Positions 48,061-61,100 of a DNA stretch of 64,000 bases are shown in pieces; positions within the stretch are counted from its first letter, which is position 1; the number at the start of each line of letters is the position of its first letter. The translations under genes and the position numbers were made by a program. The DNA is taken from the NCBI GenBank assembly GCA_928212115.1, contig CAKMRJ010003334.1, forward strand, positions 342,003,720-342,067,719. Reading direction: 5' to 3'. This stretch comes from Lactuca virosa. Lineage: Eukaryota > Streptophyta > Magnoliopsida > Asterales > Asteraceae. Under the pieces are notes generated by a model that ran no database searches, was not told the DNA's origin, and saw nothing but the letters and a program-made list of their open reading frames with translations.

Positions 48061-50534
48061 ACTCTCCCCCACTTAAATTAGATTTCGTCCTCGAAATCAC
48101 TCCGTACTACCTTTCAGATACGCCAGACACCCTAGACGATACTTCCACAACCCCAAATACAGACTAAGAAGTCGACTCATACATACAATGACTTTCCAAA
48201 ACTATAACCGAACCCAACCTTAGTAGGGCTCTCATACCCTAACGACGAACAGATCCTTACCTCACTAGAAATAACCACTAAAGAATAGCCATCACTACTC
48301 TGCCTGAAATCCCAAATCGCAAACCTTATCTGACTCCTCAACAGACAGACCATTCTGAATCACTTCCAACTCGACTCCACTTTGCAATCCAAATTGAGAA
48401 TAAATCCTTCCAACCCTGGATTATCTTGTTGGTTCCACTGGGAAACAGAATCCCTGACCATTCGTTGCTGCTGAAAATCTTTCACTCGATAACAAGGCGA
48501 CTCCTAACATGAGTCTCAATCATTGGTACCATCTCAGGCTCATCATGTTGTCCCATAATTACATTTCTGATGCAACCGAGACCTCCCTGGTCTCGTACTT
48601 ACCTACCAATTAACCGATATACCAGATTTCCAACCAGTTACTAAAGCTGATAGTCTCACCACGTGACTCCTGAACGAGGGACTATCTGGAAAGAGCTGTC
48701 CTAGCTTTGCTTGTCGTTATGGCTCCAACAACCCTCCTGATCCAACCAAGGATAACATAACTAACCATTACACCAATGCAACATAATTTATTTTGCTATA
48801 AATGAACGCTACATGCCTAGATGTAGCCTTATATCACAACCGAACTCATATGGTCCACAGCCTTCCTTAGTTCCACGAATTTTGTGACCTTCCCATAGTC
48901 TCACGACCTGACAAGCCAGGTTCTAACTCTACCTAGAGGAAACTACCAACCAAATCGTCGATACGCAACACTCTCATAGCTGCTCATTGACCAGGTGAAT
49001 GCTACGGGTCACCCAATAGTCTTACAACACTCCTACCGCCACCTACCATCCTAGTGAATGCTATGGTTACCACCGCAGTCTTACGACACTTTTACTACTA
49101 GTTTCCATTCTAGTGAATACTACGACCACCCCGTAGTCTTGTGACACTTATAACACTACTTGCCATTCTAGTGAATGCTATGGCCACCCCGCAGTCTTAC
49201 AACACTTCTACCACTCTTGCCATTCTAAACAAAATAAATCATGGGTCGAAGCCTAATTCGACTAGACCCCAATCAGGTGCTCGGGTTATGCTTTGAATCC
49301 CAAAGCCTTAATTAGACAAGAACAGGCAGAGAGACTCTAACACAACCCCTAACGTGTTCCTGATTACATACCCTCAATGTTTCACTGCTGATGCGCAAGG
49401 TAACCTGAATATCCATTCTTGTGAAACCCTTAGTCCAAACGATTCTCCCATACTTGGATTCGACTGTGCTCTTCCAATCCATAAAAATTGATGGATTTCC
49501 AATCCATCTCGCAACCTTACAATTCAAACTGTCGACAACCTGAGGTTAAAAGAACTAGCATTTTATTACTAGCCAATCTTAGCGATCATACACATTCCAA
49601 AACTAGATGAATACTTCCCGTAGTCTCAACGAGCTTAATAATCCTAAGTACTTCCCCTTGACTCTACTATAAGTCCTCGACAACTTATCGGATGACGAAG
49701 AAAAACATCTCAAATATCAAAACGGGTACCCAACCGATTCCACTACCTACTTGTACTTATATCAATTCCCATGCGAACATGCAACTGGCCATAATATGAA
49801 GGTATGAACTTAACAACTACCGATCTTACACCCACGATCAAACCAATTCCTCGTCACCTCAAAACTAGGAAGATCCCCTACATATCCTGCATTCAAACTC
49901 GACATGCCCACCTAGCTGATTCCTTAAATTATTGTTGATACCACCAAAGATCAAATCGATTGTTGATCTTTTCTCACTTTAAGATTGTTTCGATGATGGT
50001 TAGTGCCTCCAACATCGAAATCCAAAATTGGCTCACCTAAATATCCCTTAAACATGGCTCTCGGTATGCAAAATGGCATATGAAGATTCTTAAGATAAAA
50101 TGTCTTGACCATCATGAAGAAAACTCTAATTTCTTGGTGGAGGCTTAGATAAACCACACATAGCGTCTCACACACAAACATACAATCATAAAAACAATTA
50201 ATAAGAGCATGAAGGAAGTGAATACAAAACTTACCTGCGATATCAACTGATGGAACTCGGATCCCCTCGGCCTATGACTGTAATGCTTGGCTCCTCACCA
50301 CAGGAACCTCCACTATGCCCTCGCGGCCATTAGTAATCCTCAGAGTGGCTAGAGCATGTGCCCTCACTGCTCCTCTCATCAACTCTGGATAGTTGGACTT
50401 CTTGTGGCCCACTTGGTTGCAGTGAAAACATAACAAGCTCGTCCGCTGGGGACAATATCTGCTGACATGACCAACCCTACCAGACTCGTAGCAACCCATA
50501 CCCATAGATCGACAAACCTCATAATGCTGCTTCC
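48061..50534 (-). mobile_element. Interior of element 5, gag remnant without pol
   Basis: It starts with a polypurine tract (48061-48073) and extends to a gag remnant at 50505-50272 with two CCHC-like knuckles, the second C-F-H-C-N-Q-V-G-H. The gag end aligns with the gag end of element 1 and has a perfect GTAAGT donor at 50234, where the other copies have their intron. I see no protease, reverse transcriptase or integrase in the remaining 2.2 kb. It is either a non-autonomous derivative or badly eroded. Confidence 0.7.
48995..49229 (-). repeat. 59-bp tandem repeat in element 5
   Basis: Four units beginning GTGAAT(G/A)CTA start at 48995, 49054, 49113 and 49171. They contain a shared (G/A)(T/C)AGTCTT(A/G) and ACACT phrase. 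Confidence 0.9.
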
Positions 50535-50805
50535 TGTGACATCCCCAAATTTTTGGTCATTTTAAAAATTTTATTTATGCTTATTTGAAAATCAGAGTAT
50601 TCATTTTAAAGAATAATATTGCGGAATTTGTTCCCAGAAAAACATGATAAATATATTATCAAAGTATTTCCGAAGAAATGTATTTTGTTTATATAAAAGC
50701 TTTAGGATGTCACCGTCAATATAGAAACATAAGCATAAACAGACCTTACATTCATTTACACTAGTGATTTACATCTCCTTTAATCTCTCAGTGTAATGTA
50801 GCTTC
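50535..50805 (-). mobile_element. LTR fragment (TGTGACATCCCC type)
   Basis: It begins TGTGACATCCCC like an LTR edge and is cut by the Copia LTR at 50806. There is no counterpart in the window. Confidence 0.45.
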
Positions 50806-51580
50806 TGTTGGGTTTTGAGCACTATAACACTCCTATGGTGCACATGCAACCCTAAATGCTTTGGATCTATGTTTTCTCTAATTATACATGCATATTTTCA
50901 ATTTTCCAAAGCATATATCCTAACTAGCATACAAATTGTCAAATGAACAATACAACTAGTTAGATGACTTACCTCTTAGAAGGACTTGTAGTTCTTGACC
51001 TTTGAAAGCTTGAGCACCTCAAGTGTGATGCCTCTAATGGTTCACAAACACCAATATGCAAGAGGAGGCTTGAGAGAATAAGTTACTAAGCACAAAATCA
51101 ATACACACTCTCCAAGAATGTTGTGGTAACCGATTTTGGCTCTAGGGGGGTTTATTTATAGTGTAAAAAATGCTAGGGTTACACTTTGTAAACCCTAATG
51201 GCCTTTCATATTACTTAGCTCCATGGGTTAACCTCCATGTACTATCCATGGATTATCTCATTAGTTTAGCCCATCTAAATAATCATGGATCATTAGCCCA
51301 CACTATAAGAATCATTGATTTACACAATCAATCACCATATATTTAATTAGTCTCTTTTGACCACAAAATTAATTCCAAATTAATTCTTGATCAATACTAA
51401 TTAAATAATATGATTTCATATTAATATTATACTTGTAATATATTAATAAATCATAATAACCTTATTCTTAAAAGTCCATCCTATCAAACTGCACTGGTGA
51501 AGGCAACCCAAAAGGACCATGCTACAATCGGGTCAAGTACATCCCAGTTATAGTTATGGGCTTAGACACCAAATCCAACA
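50806..51580 (-). mobile_element. 3' LTR of a Copia-type element
   Basis: The 775 bp run TGTTGGGTTTTGAGC...ATCCAACA. On the minus strand the polypurine tract AAGTGGGAGAC (51581-51593) precedes it, which fixes the orientation. Confidence 0.85.
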
Positions 51581-54500
51581 GTCTCCCACTTGGATAAGTC
51601 TATTAACTATAACTGTCAATGCGACTTTAGGATCCGACATAGCAATCGTAAGCTTTCAAAAGCCCCTGTCGAACTCTGACCTAGTCAGTGACGCGTCCTT
51701 CAGATAAGGGATCATATATTCCTCTGTTCTCAAGATATCTATGCAGACAAATACATGGAACATAGTCATACTTATTGTCCTGCAATTTGTTTCTCGATTT
51801 CCGATTCGTCTGACATAGAACATAACTGAACACAACAATTTAGTTCTGACCGGGCCCGACACATAGTCAAAAGAGAATCATCGAGGGGCCCAAGATATCG
51901 ATTTTAATCCTCTTAGGATAAAAGGAACAGATAAACTTTGACATTATATGCTTGTACTAACTACTCATTAAGTCATGCACAACGATACGTTTTATAACAT
52001 CAAGTTACTGATGCGTTTTCGTATCATCAATGCACAACCAACTCGTAGTCAACAACTCATATATCTTAGTTTGAAGATTATATGATATTATCGTCTCACA
52101 ATTACTCGTGATAAATTCCATGAAGTAATTCAGGTGAGCGCAGGTTGAATACAATACTCAAATCTTATTTCAGGAGCACTCATGAATGGTGTAGCAAACT
52201 TTTGCTATGTCTAACGCCTTAGACAATCTACAAGCCAACTCATGACAGTCTAGCCTCATTACCTACTTCCAAAGTATGATGGACTGTGGATGGTTTGAAT
52301 AACCTTATTATTCGGGAAGTCAAAACATGCAAAGTGAAACACAAGAATAATACTAACCCTATATGGCCCCAAAACTTTTGAGTGTAAATAAAACACCTTT
52401 GATTTAATCACCATATTGATTACACATTATTCATAGTATATTGTTTCGATTTATCAACTAATACTTGAATTAAAACAATAGCTATCCCATGCTCCAAGCA
52501 TGCATACTATGTTTACCTATGGTCCTTACTTTGTGAAATAGGTCAATTGTAAAAATTTCCAATGATACTCATTTCACAATTCCAAATCCTTATCGTAAGT
52601 GTAAGAATTCCAAGTTATTGCCACTTACTGTAATTTGTTAGATTCTGAACTTATATGCAATGATCCTTTTGTAATGACTATGTACACAAGTCACAGAGAC
52701 TTTTTCAATTACAAAACTTTCCATTGGAGATTGTTACAAGGCAATTCCATAGATCCGAAGTCTCATATTCAAAGCACATTCCTTTGAACATCCTTCTTGC
52801 ATAAAAGTTTCTAACGTTCTCATAGATTCTTGATATCCAACTCCCATTATGGAAACATTTCCATATTTGCCATATGACAACTCATTGTTAATAGAATCAT
52901 GTCTATTCATAATAATGTCAATATGGTCCATCCATTACTATACTTCCAACTATCCATAAGCAACCAATCTTTGGCGAACCTTAGATTGTTCTTAGTAGTT
53001 GTTTAATAACTTTAGTCATATCCAGTTCTAGTCTTTTTTCCCTCTTAATGCCCTAGGCATTTGGAAATTAGAACACATGAATATTATAGCATATGTAATC
53101 GATCCTATACCCGAAGCATATGGGATACGACTCATAATGTCTTACATAAAGACATGATACTTGACCAGTCTTTTGCTATAATATTTCCATATATAGAATT
53201 TCCAATGTTGAAGCATTTCAGCATGGTATTCATATAAATCCTTGACTAAATTTGATTAAAATCTCAATCTAAACTTTTAGAATTGAAATGAAGTATAAAT
53301 TCCTCTCCCTTAATTATAGCAAAACAACTTTTCAACCCTGCAACTTTGCGAATTGAAAACTTTGTTTTCTATAATTAACATTGCTAACTTGCAAAACTTA
53401 CCATAATAATTAAGCTCCCACTATCATAATAATTATTATCTTACTAGCATAACACTTATGATCCCACTATCTTTGACATGTACCCATAAATAAGCTGGAC
53501 TTCTAGAAATCAATACTTGTTGACATTCTTACCAAAGTTCAGATTTCTGACACGAGATGCTTCGATAAGCCTTTATCTAAGCTCACACACCTTTTATTAG
53601 AAAGCTAATATGTGTGTCTAAACAATTTTAGAGCTTACAACAATAAGTCTCAAATGTTTAGACCTTTTTCCATTTCTTACAATTCGAACAATGAAGAGGG
53701 ATGCCGTAGTCATAATCGAATTTGAGAATGCAAATATCACAATTGATAACTCTTTAAAATCTACTTAGTGAAAGCGTTTCCTCACAATCATTTTCATGAA
53801 TTGGAGAGAAACCTTATGACACTTAGATTTTTTTATTATGGTGTGTGTGTTCCTATCCATGTGAATTTGTCATAACCATAATCACAAGACAAGGTTAGTG
53901 ACAAATCCAAACTCATATGGACTGAAATTGTTCAATCTTAATTCCTTGCCACCTGGCAGCACAAGGGCCTACCATTGCTTCCAGGTTGTAATGCAAACAA
54001 TTGAGAACTCATAGAACTCACATGCATAGTCAACCAACTGGAATGGGCACAAAAACAAGAATATGTCAACACGATAGGTTACAAACCTCAAGTCGTGTGC
54101 TAGTGATTAACAATAGGTTGACTCTTGATTAGTTCTTAAAACTTTTCAAGATCTTTAAGACTCCCACTGACCTCTTGACATATAAGTTTCTCTCTGTCAA
54201 GAACATTACTTGACAAACAAATATTCAAGAGTTAGTGCGATTTCTTAACAAGACAAACACTATTGACAATCGGTCTTAGTTGATCTTTGTTTTATCCAAG
54301 ACATTATAACTTACTAATTTCAAATGTACAAGAGTAGAAAACATTTTACTCCAGATTTGTTGATATGTCACTCAATATACAATCTTGGAGTATGACTCTA
54401 AGATTTGATTTTGGAACGAAATATGATTCATCTTAATTGATTTAACCATTTCAACAATCCTGATTCCTCTTCTTAGACAAACAAATGCACTAAGGCATCC

Positions 54501-55239
54501 TTAGAGGATCAAATTGTGATATGGTTTTCATAATCATTAAGATGATCATAAAACACGATACTCAAGTACTCTCCCATCTTTTCAGATTGGAGAAACTTTT
54601 ATCTTTCCGCCGACTTTGATTCTTCTTATTCGTTCTGCTATACATTGAGACCTTTTCAATGACTCATAATTATACTTAATCTTGTAAGCATAATCATATT
54701 ACTAACTTTAGTAAACCCTAACGAACAGTCTTATCGTTCTTTGTGGTGTACTCGATCCTTCACTTGACTCACATTTACATGTGAACAAGGAATTAGTCCT
54801 AATTTCCCAAGGATGAAGGTTCTCATTCATCATACAATACAAGTTGCATGATCCCAAGTTTCTGTCCAATTGGTAAAAATACAAACATCAATTTTCACAT
54901 ATGCCATTGCAAGGAAATATAAAATAAGATAAAATAAAATTTTTCTTTATTTATATAATTGCGGAAAAACTTTTCCTTACAATGCAATTACAAATGAAAA
55001 CTATGTTATTACAAATTTCTAAGCAATCTATCATAACTCTTAAGCAGTAGCTGAAAAATCCGATCATCGAACCATGCGATCGAAATCCATCTCTTCGCGA
55101 TCAGACTCTGCATGCCTTTCCTTTAAGCTTCCTTTGATCCTACAAAACATCAAAATGTAATCTTATCACATAATGTATTAATAATCTACCAATAGGAACA
55201 TAATAGAGTTAGATATTGAACTTACCTGAAGCAGAGTCA
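51581..55239 (-). other. Copia-type element interior with no visible pol
   Basis: The 3.7 kb of AT-rich DNA between gag and 3' LTR have no ORF of note and no integrase or reverse transcriptase motif that I could find. A 65-codon ORF at 52931-52734 is unassigned. Confidence 0.55.
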
Positions 55240-55686
55240 AACCTTTTTGACTTTACCAACTCTTAGATCTCTTAGGTTGTTAGGGTAGCTTCGTAACCAA
55301 TGCTCTTTCTCTTGGCAATAGAAACATATAGACTATTTGGGAATGGTACACGGGACAATCTCGGACTTAGTCTCTCCCTTTCCCTTGGAAAGAGAAATCT
55401 TTTCTGGACTTCCAATGCTTCCATTGTCAATGTCAATGGAAGTTCGGGAAGTAGATCTTCTAATCAAATTTGCTTTACCAGTGTGCCAAATCATTGTAGA
55501 TTCAGCAGCAATTAGCAAATATGTAAGATCAATAAGGGTCACGTCGCGGTCTGTCATATAGTAGTCTTTAACAAACTAACTATACGACTTGGGAAGTGAC
55601 TGAAGAACTAAGTCAACAGCCAACTTCCTTGAGACATCGACTCCCAACATTCCCAACCTAATGTGTGACTTCATCTCCAAGACATG
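55240..55686 (-). pseudogene. Copia-type gag remnant
   Basis: On the minus strand the end of a Ty1/copia gag is visible: L-V-L-Q-S-L-P-K-S-Y (55630-55577), a Lys/Gly-rich linker, then a zinc knuckle C-F-Y-C...H-W in which the last Cys is lost. Stops interrupt it near 55576 and 55330. The upstream part is cut off by the element 4 LTR at 55687. Confidence 0.72.
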
Positions 55687-58146
55687 TGTCACACCCCCAA
55701 ACCGGAACGACGGAAACGTTCGGGGGCGGAGGACGTCATGCTCAGTATCATAACCAAAGTGAAGAAAGTAAACACAACCATCATAAATATAATTTAAAAG
55801 GTTACATCGTTGCAAAAAAATACATGTTTCCAAATAAATTACATATGATGTCAAAATAGTTCAAAAGAAATCTGCGCCTTAGCGTCTTGCCTTCAAAAAT
55901 CTTGTGGTTACCTGTATTACTGAATACCTGAGAATACAAGTTGTTTTTAAAAGAGTATCAGCATAAAGCTGGTGAGTTCATAAGCAATTTATGAATGAAG
56001 AAAAATGAATGATGTTCCTTTAAGTTTGTTACAAGTTTGTTTCCAGAAAATCCAATATTTTCTAAAGGTTTGTTGTAGCCTTAACTGAACCAAGACTTAG
56101 TATATGTAAGTAAATCGTCATACTTGTGTGTGTGTGATTTTATACTTAAATAAAACTTCTTAAATCCCTGTGAACTGTGTGTTTTGTTAATTCCCCATGT
56201 GAGATGTTATAACCATGCTAAAACTCGAAGACCTCGTACTCGACGTTCTTCACGCATCGAAATTTTATGACACTTGTCACCCCAGACCTGCCGGTCTAGC
56301 TGTTGCAAGCAACTTAGGTGCGGGTTTGTCAGACCCAATATAGATCTATACACAACTATCATGCTCTCCCTCCAAGAGATTCTAATTATAACTACATGAC
56401 TTTTCTGTGGCACTTAAGAATACCCCGAAGGTGAATGTCTCACAAATTTATTCATTAACAAGTTCACATTGTTTGTATTGACACACTCGTTTTGTAAATC
56501 GATAGTATTACCATTATTTTGTTAAATGAGGTGTTCAAACTAAACCTATTATAGTTTCTCAGTTGTGTGTTATGTTTTAATGAAAACTTGATATGCATGA
56601 CCTTGTATTTCAACGAAAAAGGACATTGAAACTACTAAGTGTAAATCTTACACACCTTGCTCAGCATGTTACAAGGTGTGAATAACTCTTAAACTTGTGT
56701 TTGACAGTTTTACCCTTAACTGTCACTGTTTTAGAGTATTTCTATAAAAATCGTATGGAGATGTGCAAATAGTCATGTTAAAGGTATAACCTAAACTATT
56801 TGCATAATAAATAGTTTTGAAAAATATTAAGTTTAAGTCGGGTAAAACAGTTCGTGAACAGGTCACAACTTTTCTGTTGTAAGCTGTCAAGTTAAGTTTT
56901 CAAATATGTTTTGGTGTTTTAACTTGTATCCCCCCCCCCTGAAAACTAAAGAAAAACTGGAAAATGTAGGGGTATGAACTCACCTGGAAAGTGTGGTGAT
57001 TTGAAGAAAACAGGATTTTTCTCGGGCAGCACTTCGACCGGAAAGGAAGTGAGTTTCTCGGGAATCTCGGAGCTTCGGACCTTCGTCGGAACTTGGATAC
57101 GGAACCGGGGCGTCGGGATAGTTTCGGGAGGCTCGGGAGTGAAAAAGTGGGAGAGAAAATGGTGAATTAGCAATTAAAACTCGGAAGCCTCGCATCCTAT
57201 TTATAGGAGGGAAACCTAGCCTCATACGTTGGGCGTACTCCAAAGTACGCGGGGCGTACGTCGTCCGCAGCTTGTACGCTGGGCGTACGTCAGCGCTGAC
57301 GTTATCGGTCGCCGGTCTTCGGATGGGACGGGGGTAGAGGGTATAGGGGCGACGTGGTCGATCTGAGGCCCTTCATCTGCGTACGCTGGGCGTACCCTCG
57401 TACGCGAGGCGTAACCCTTCAGTTAAGCCTCGAAGTGTGTGCTCAAATCTTCTAAAATGTGTAACTTTGCATACGAGCTCCGTTTTTGACGTTCTTTATA
57501 TCCACGCGTAGGTGAGAATATACTCTACAACTTTCATTTATACTTCGTCGGCAAATTTGACTTTAGTTTTAATTATATATTTTTAACAGGCCGGGACAGA
57601 ATAAATCCGTTAAAAATTCATAACTTCTTCATCCGATGTCCGTTTTCGTCTGTCTTTCTACCGTTGTACTATTATTGTCGAGATCTTCAATTCTCGTTTA
57701 GGTTGCGTCGGCTAAAAATCGTTCGATCTTTATTTCGAGTTTTTAGCTGTCTACTACTGTTCTGAAACTTATAAAAATGATAACTTCCTCATATGAAGTC
57801 AGATTTGGACGTTCTTTTTATGTACGCTCACGGTTTGTTATTATCTACGAATTTTGGTTAGATACTTAAGGCTAAAAAGTCTTTTATTGGAATTTCACTT
57901 TTTACGCTCAACAGTGTTTTACCGGTTTTGTCGCGGATCTTTGATCGGTCATAACTACTTCGTTATGACTCGGATTTGAGTATTCTTTATATTTCTGAAA
58001 ACCTTGACACGATATCTAACATTTTATGTATCCCAATTGAGACTTTTGAACATTTCATTTTTGACGCTATTTTTATTGACTCCAAAATAAATTATAATAT
58101 TTGACTTTTTGAACATTACACTGACTTGGAATATCGGGTTGTCACA
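55687..58146 (-). mobile_element. 3' LTR of element 4
   Basis: The 2460 bp run from TGTCACACCCCC at 55687 to GTTGTCACA at 58146, adjacent to a G-rich polypurine tract (58147-58160). Copies of TACG(C/T)NGGGCGTA lie at 57225-57413. A (C)n run lies near 56931-56939. It differs from the other LTR family but ends similarly. It is inserted in Copia gag; the TSD partner is outside the window. Confidence 0.8.
57225..57413 (-). repeat. TACGNNGGGCGTA motifs in the LTR of element 4
   Basis: Motifs start at 57225, 57246 and 57275 (spacing 21 and 29), and at 57382 and 57401 (spacing 19). The arms TACG/CGTA are inverted around a short centre. Confidence 0.85.
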
Positions 58147-58199
58147 TCATCCCCCCGTTAGAGGGAATTTCGTCCCGAAATTAATTCTACATTAAGTAT

Positions 58200-61100
58200 T
58201 TATGGACTAGGGAAAAGATGCGGGTATTTTTGTTTCATTTGATCTTCGCGCTCCCAGGATATTCAGGTCCTCGATTGGCATTCCAACGGACCTTCACAAT
58301 GGGTATGTGACTTTGTTTTGTTCTTTTAATTTCCCGATCCATGATTTCTCTACAGGCTCTTCTATGAAGCGGAGACTCTCGTTGATTTCAATTTCGTCCA
58401 GAGGGATGACGAGAGTCTCATCGGACATGCATTTCTTTAGGTTCGACACGTGGAAGGTAGGGTGTACGTGATTGAGTTCCTGTGGTAATCGCAGCTTGTA
58501 TGCCACCGGGCCAATCCTGGCGAGGATTTCGAATGGTCCGATATACCTTGGATTTAGTTTCCCACGTTTTCCAAAACGTATTAATCCCTTCTAAGGCGAT
58601 ACTTTCAGTAGTACTCGATCCCCAACTTGGAACTCCAAAGGCTTCCGTCTCTTATCCGCGTAGCTCTTTTTTCGGTCTTGCGAAGCCTTCATTCGTTCTC
58701 GAATTTGGACGATCTTTTCGGTTGTTTCCCTTATGATCTCCGGGCCAGTGAGTGCGCTGTTAGGAACTTGTCCTCTTGCTAGTTGCGTATCGCCCACCTC
58801 AGCCCAGCACAGGGGTGATCTGCACTTACGGCCATAGAGGGCTTCGAACGGAGCAACTTTGATGCTAGTGTGATAACTATTATTGTATGAGAATTCGATA
58901 AGGGGTAAATGAGCATCCCAAGCTTTACCAAAGTCTATCACACAAGCTCTTAGCATGTCCTCTAACGTCTGAATGGTCCTTTCACTCTGCCTGTCAGTCT
59001 GTGGGTGGTAGGCTGTACTCATGTCGAGCCTAGTTCCCAAAGCTTTCTACAGTGACTGCCAGAACCGTGACGTGAACCGACTATCTCTATCGGAGATAAT
59101 GGATATTGGTACCCCGTGAAGTCGCACGACTTCTTTAATGTAGATCCTTGTCAGTTTCTCCATTTTGTCTGTTTCCTTTATTGGTAGGAAGTGTGCGGAT
59201 TTGGTTAATCTGTCGACGATTACCCAAATGGTGTCAAGTCCACCCGTTGTCTTGGGTAACTTGGTAATGAAATCCATCGTAATCTGCTCCCACTTCCACT
59301 CGGGTATCTCTGGCTGCTGAAGTAGTCCTCGAGGGCTTCTGATACTCCACCTTAACCTTGGCGCAAGTCAGGCACTTGCCCACAAAGGTAGCTATTTCGG
59401 CTTTCATGTTCGGCCACCAATACAGCTTCTTGAGGTCTAAATACATCTTGTCTGAGCCGGGATGCACTGAGTAACGAGTTTTATGAGCTTCGCTCATGAC
59501 AACGTCCCTGAATCCACCAAATTTTGAGGTCCAGATCCGGTTCATGAGACAATGAACTCCGTCATCCCTGACTTCAAGATTTTTGTCCATTCCTCTCAAT
59601 GCTTCACCTGCCACATTCTCTGGTTTTAAGGCTTCTTCCTGTGCTTCTTTGATTTGTGCGGACAGGTGTGAATGGATGGTCATGGTTAACGCCTTTATTC
59701 GGCGGCCCAAGTATTCCTTTCTGCTCAAGGCGTCTGCAACCACGTTGGCTTTTCCGGGGTGATAACGAATCTCGCATTCGTAATCATTTAGTAATTCCAC
59801 CGATCGTCTTTGCCTCATGTTGAGTTCTTTTTGATTGAGGATATGTTGAAGGCTTTTATGATCGGTGAAGATAGTGCACTTAGTGCCGTAGAGGTAATGT
59901 CTCCAGATTTTTAGGGCGAAAACTACTGCTCCTAGTTCCAGATCGTGCGTCGTGTAGTTTACCTAGTGCGTCTTCAGCTGTCTTGAGGCGTAGGCAATGA
60001 CCTTTCCTTGTTGCATTAACACATACCCTAGACCTTGGTTTGATGCATCACAATAAACCATAAAGTCCTTTGTTCCATCTGGCAAGGACAAGATCGGAGC
60101 ACTACACAGAGTTCGTTTCAGCGTTTGGAACGCATCCTCTTGCTTATCCCCCAGACAAAGGTCACTCCTTTTTGAGTCAAGGTGGTGAGTGGTTTCGCGA
60201 TTTTGGAGAAGTTTTGAATGAATCTTCGGTAGTAACCGGCGAGTCCTAAAAATTGTCGGATCTCTGTGGGTGTCCTTGGTGCTGCCCAGCTTTCGATTGC
60301 CTTGATCTTTGAAGGGTCCACATGAATTCCTTCCTTACTGACCACATGTCCGAGGAAATTCACTTCTCGAATCCAGAATTCGCACTTTGAGAATTTCGCG
60401 TACAATTTCTCCGCTCTCAGCATCTCCAGGACTTGACGTAAATGCTGGTTGTGTTCTTCCTCACTTCGGGAGTAGACTAGTATATCATCGATGAAAACGA
60501 TCACGAACTTGTCTAAGTAAGGTCGACACACCCGATTCATCAGGTCCATAAACGCCGCGGGTGCATTTGTTAAGCCGAAAGGCATCACTACAAACTCGTA
60601 GTGACCATAGCGCGTTCTGAAGGCAGTCTTGGGAATATCCTACTCTTGAACTCGTCGTTGATGGTACCCCGATCTAAGGTCAATCTTTAAGAAGAAACTT
60701 GCTCCTTGCAGCTGGTCGAAGAGGTCATCGATTCGAGGCAAAGGGTATCGGTTTTTAATGGTGAGTTTGTTTAGTTCACGGTAGTCGATGCACATACGGA
60801 ACGATCCATCCTTTTTCTTAACGAACAAGATCGGTGCTCCCCAAAGTGAGAAGCTTGGCCTAATGAAACCTTTGCTTAGCAGTTCGTTCAATTGACTGGA
60901 CAATTCCTGCATTTCAGCTGGGGCTAGACGGTATGGCGATCTGGCTATGGGGGTAGCCCCAGGAATTAGGTCGATTCGGAATTCGACTTGTCTAGTAGGG
61001 GGCACTCCTGGAAGGTCTTCCGGGATACTAGGGGAAATTACAGACCTCCGGAATGTCTTGATGTTTTTCGCTTCTTGTTTCTTGTCTATGACGTGGGCTA

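Noticed and set aside
56957..57243. Opposite-strand ORFs in the LTR of element 4
   Set aside because: Frames on both strands are open over the same GC-richer stretch with no known domain; likely composition.
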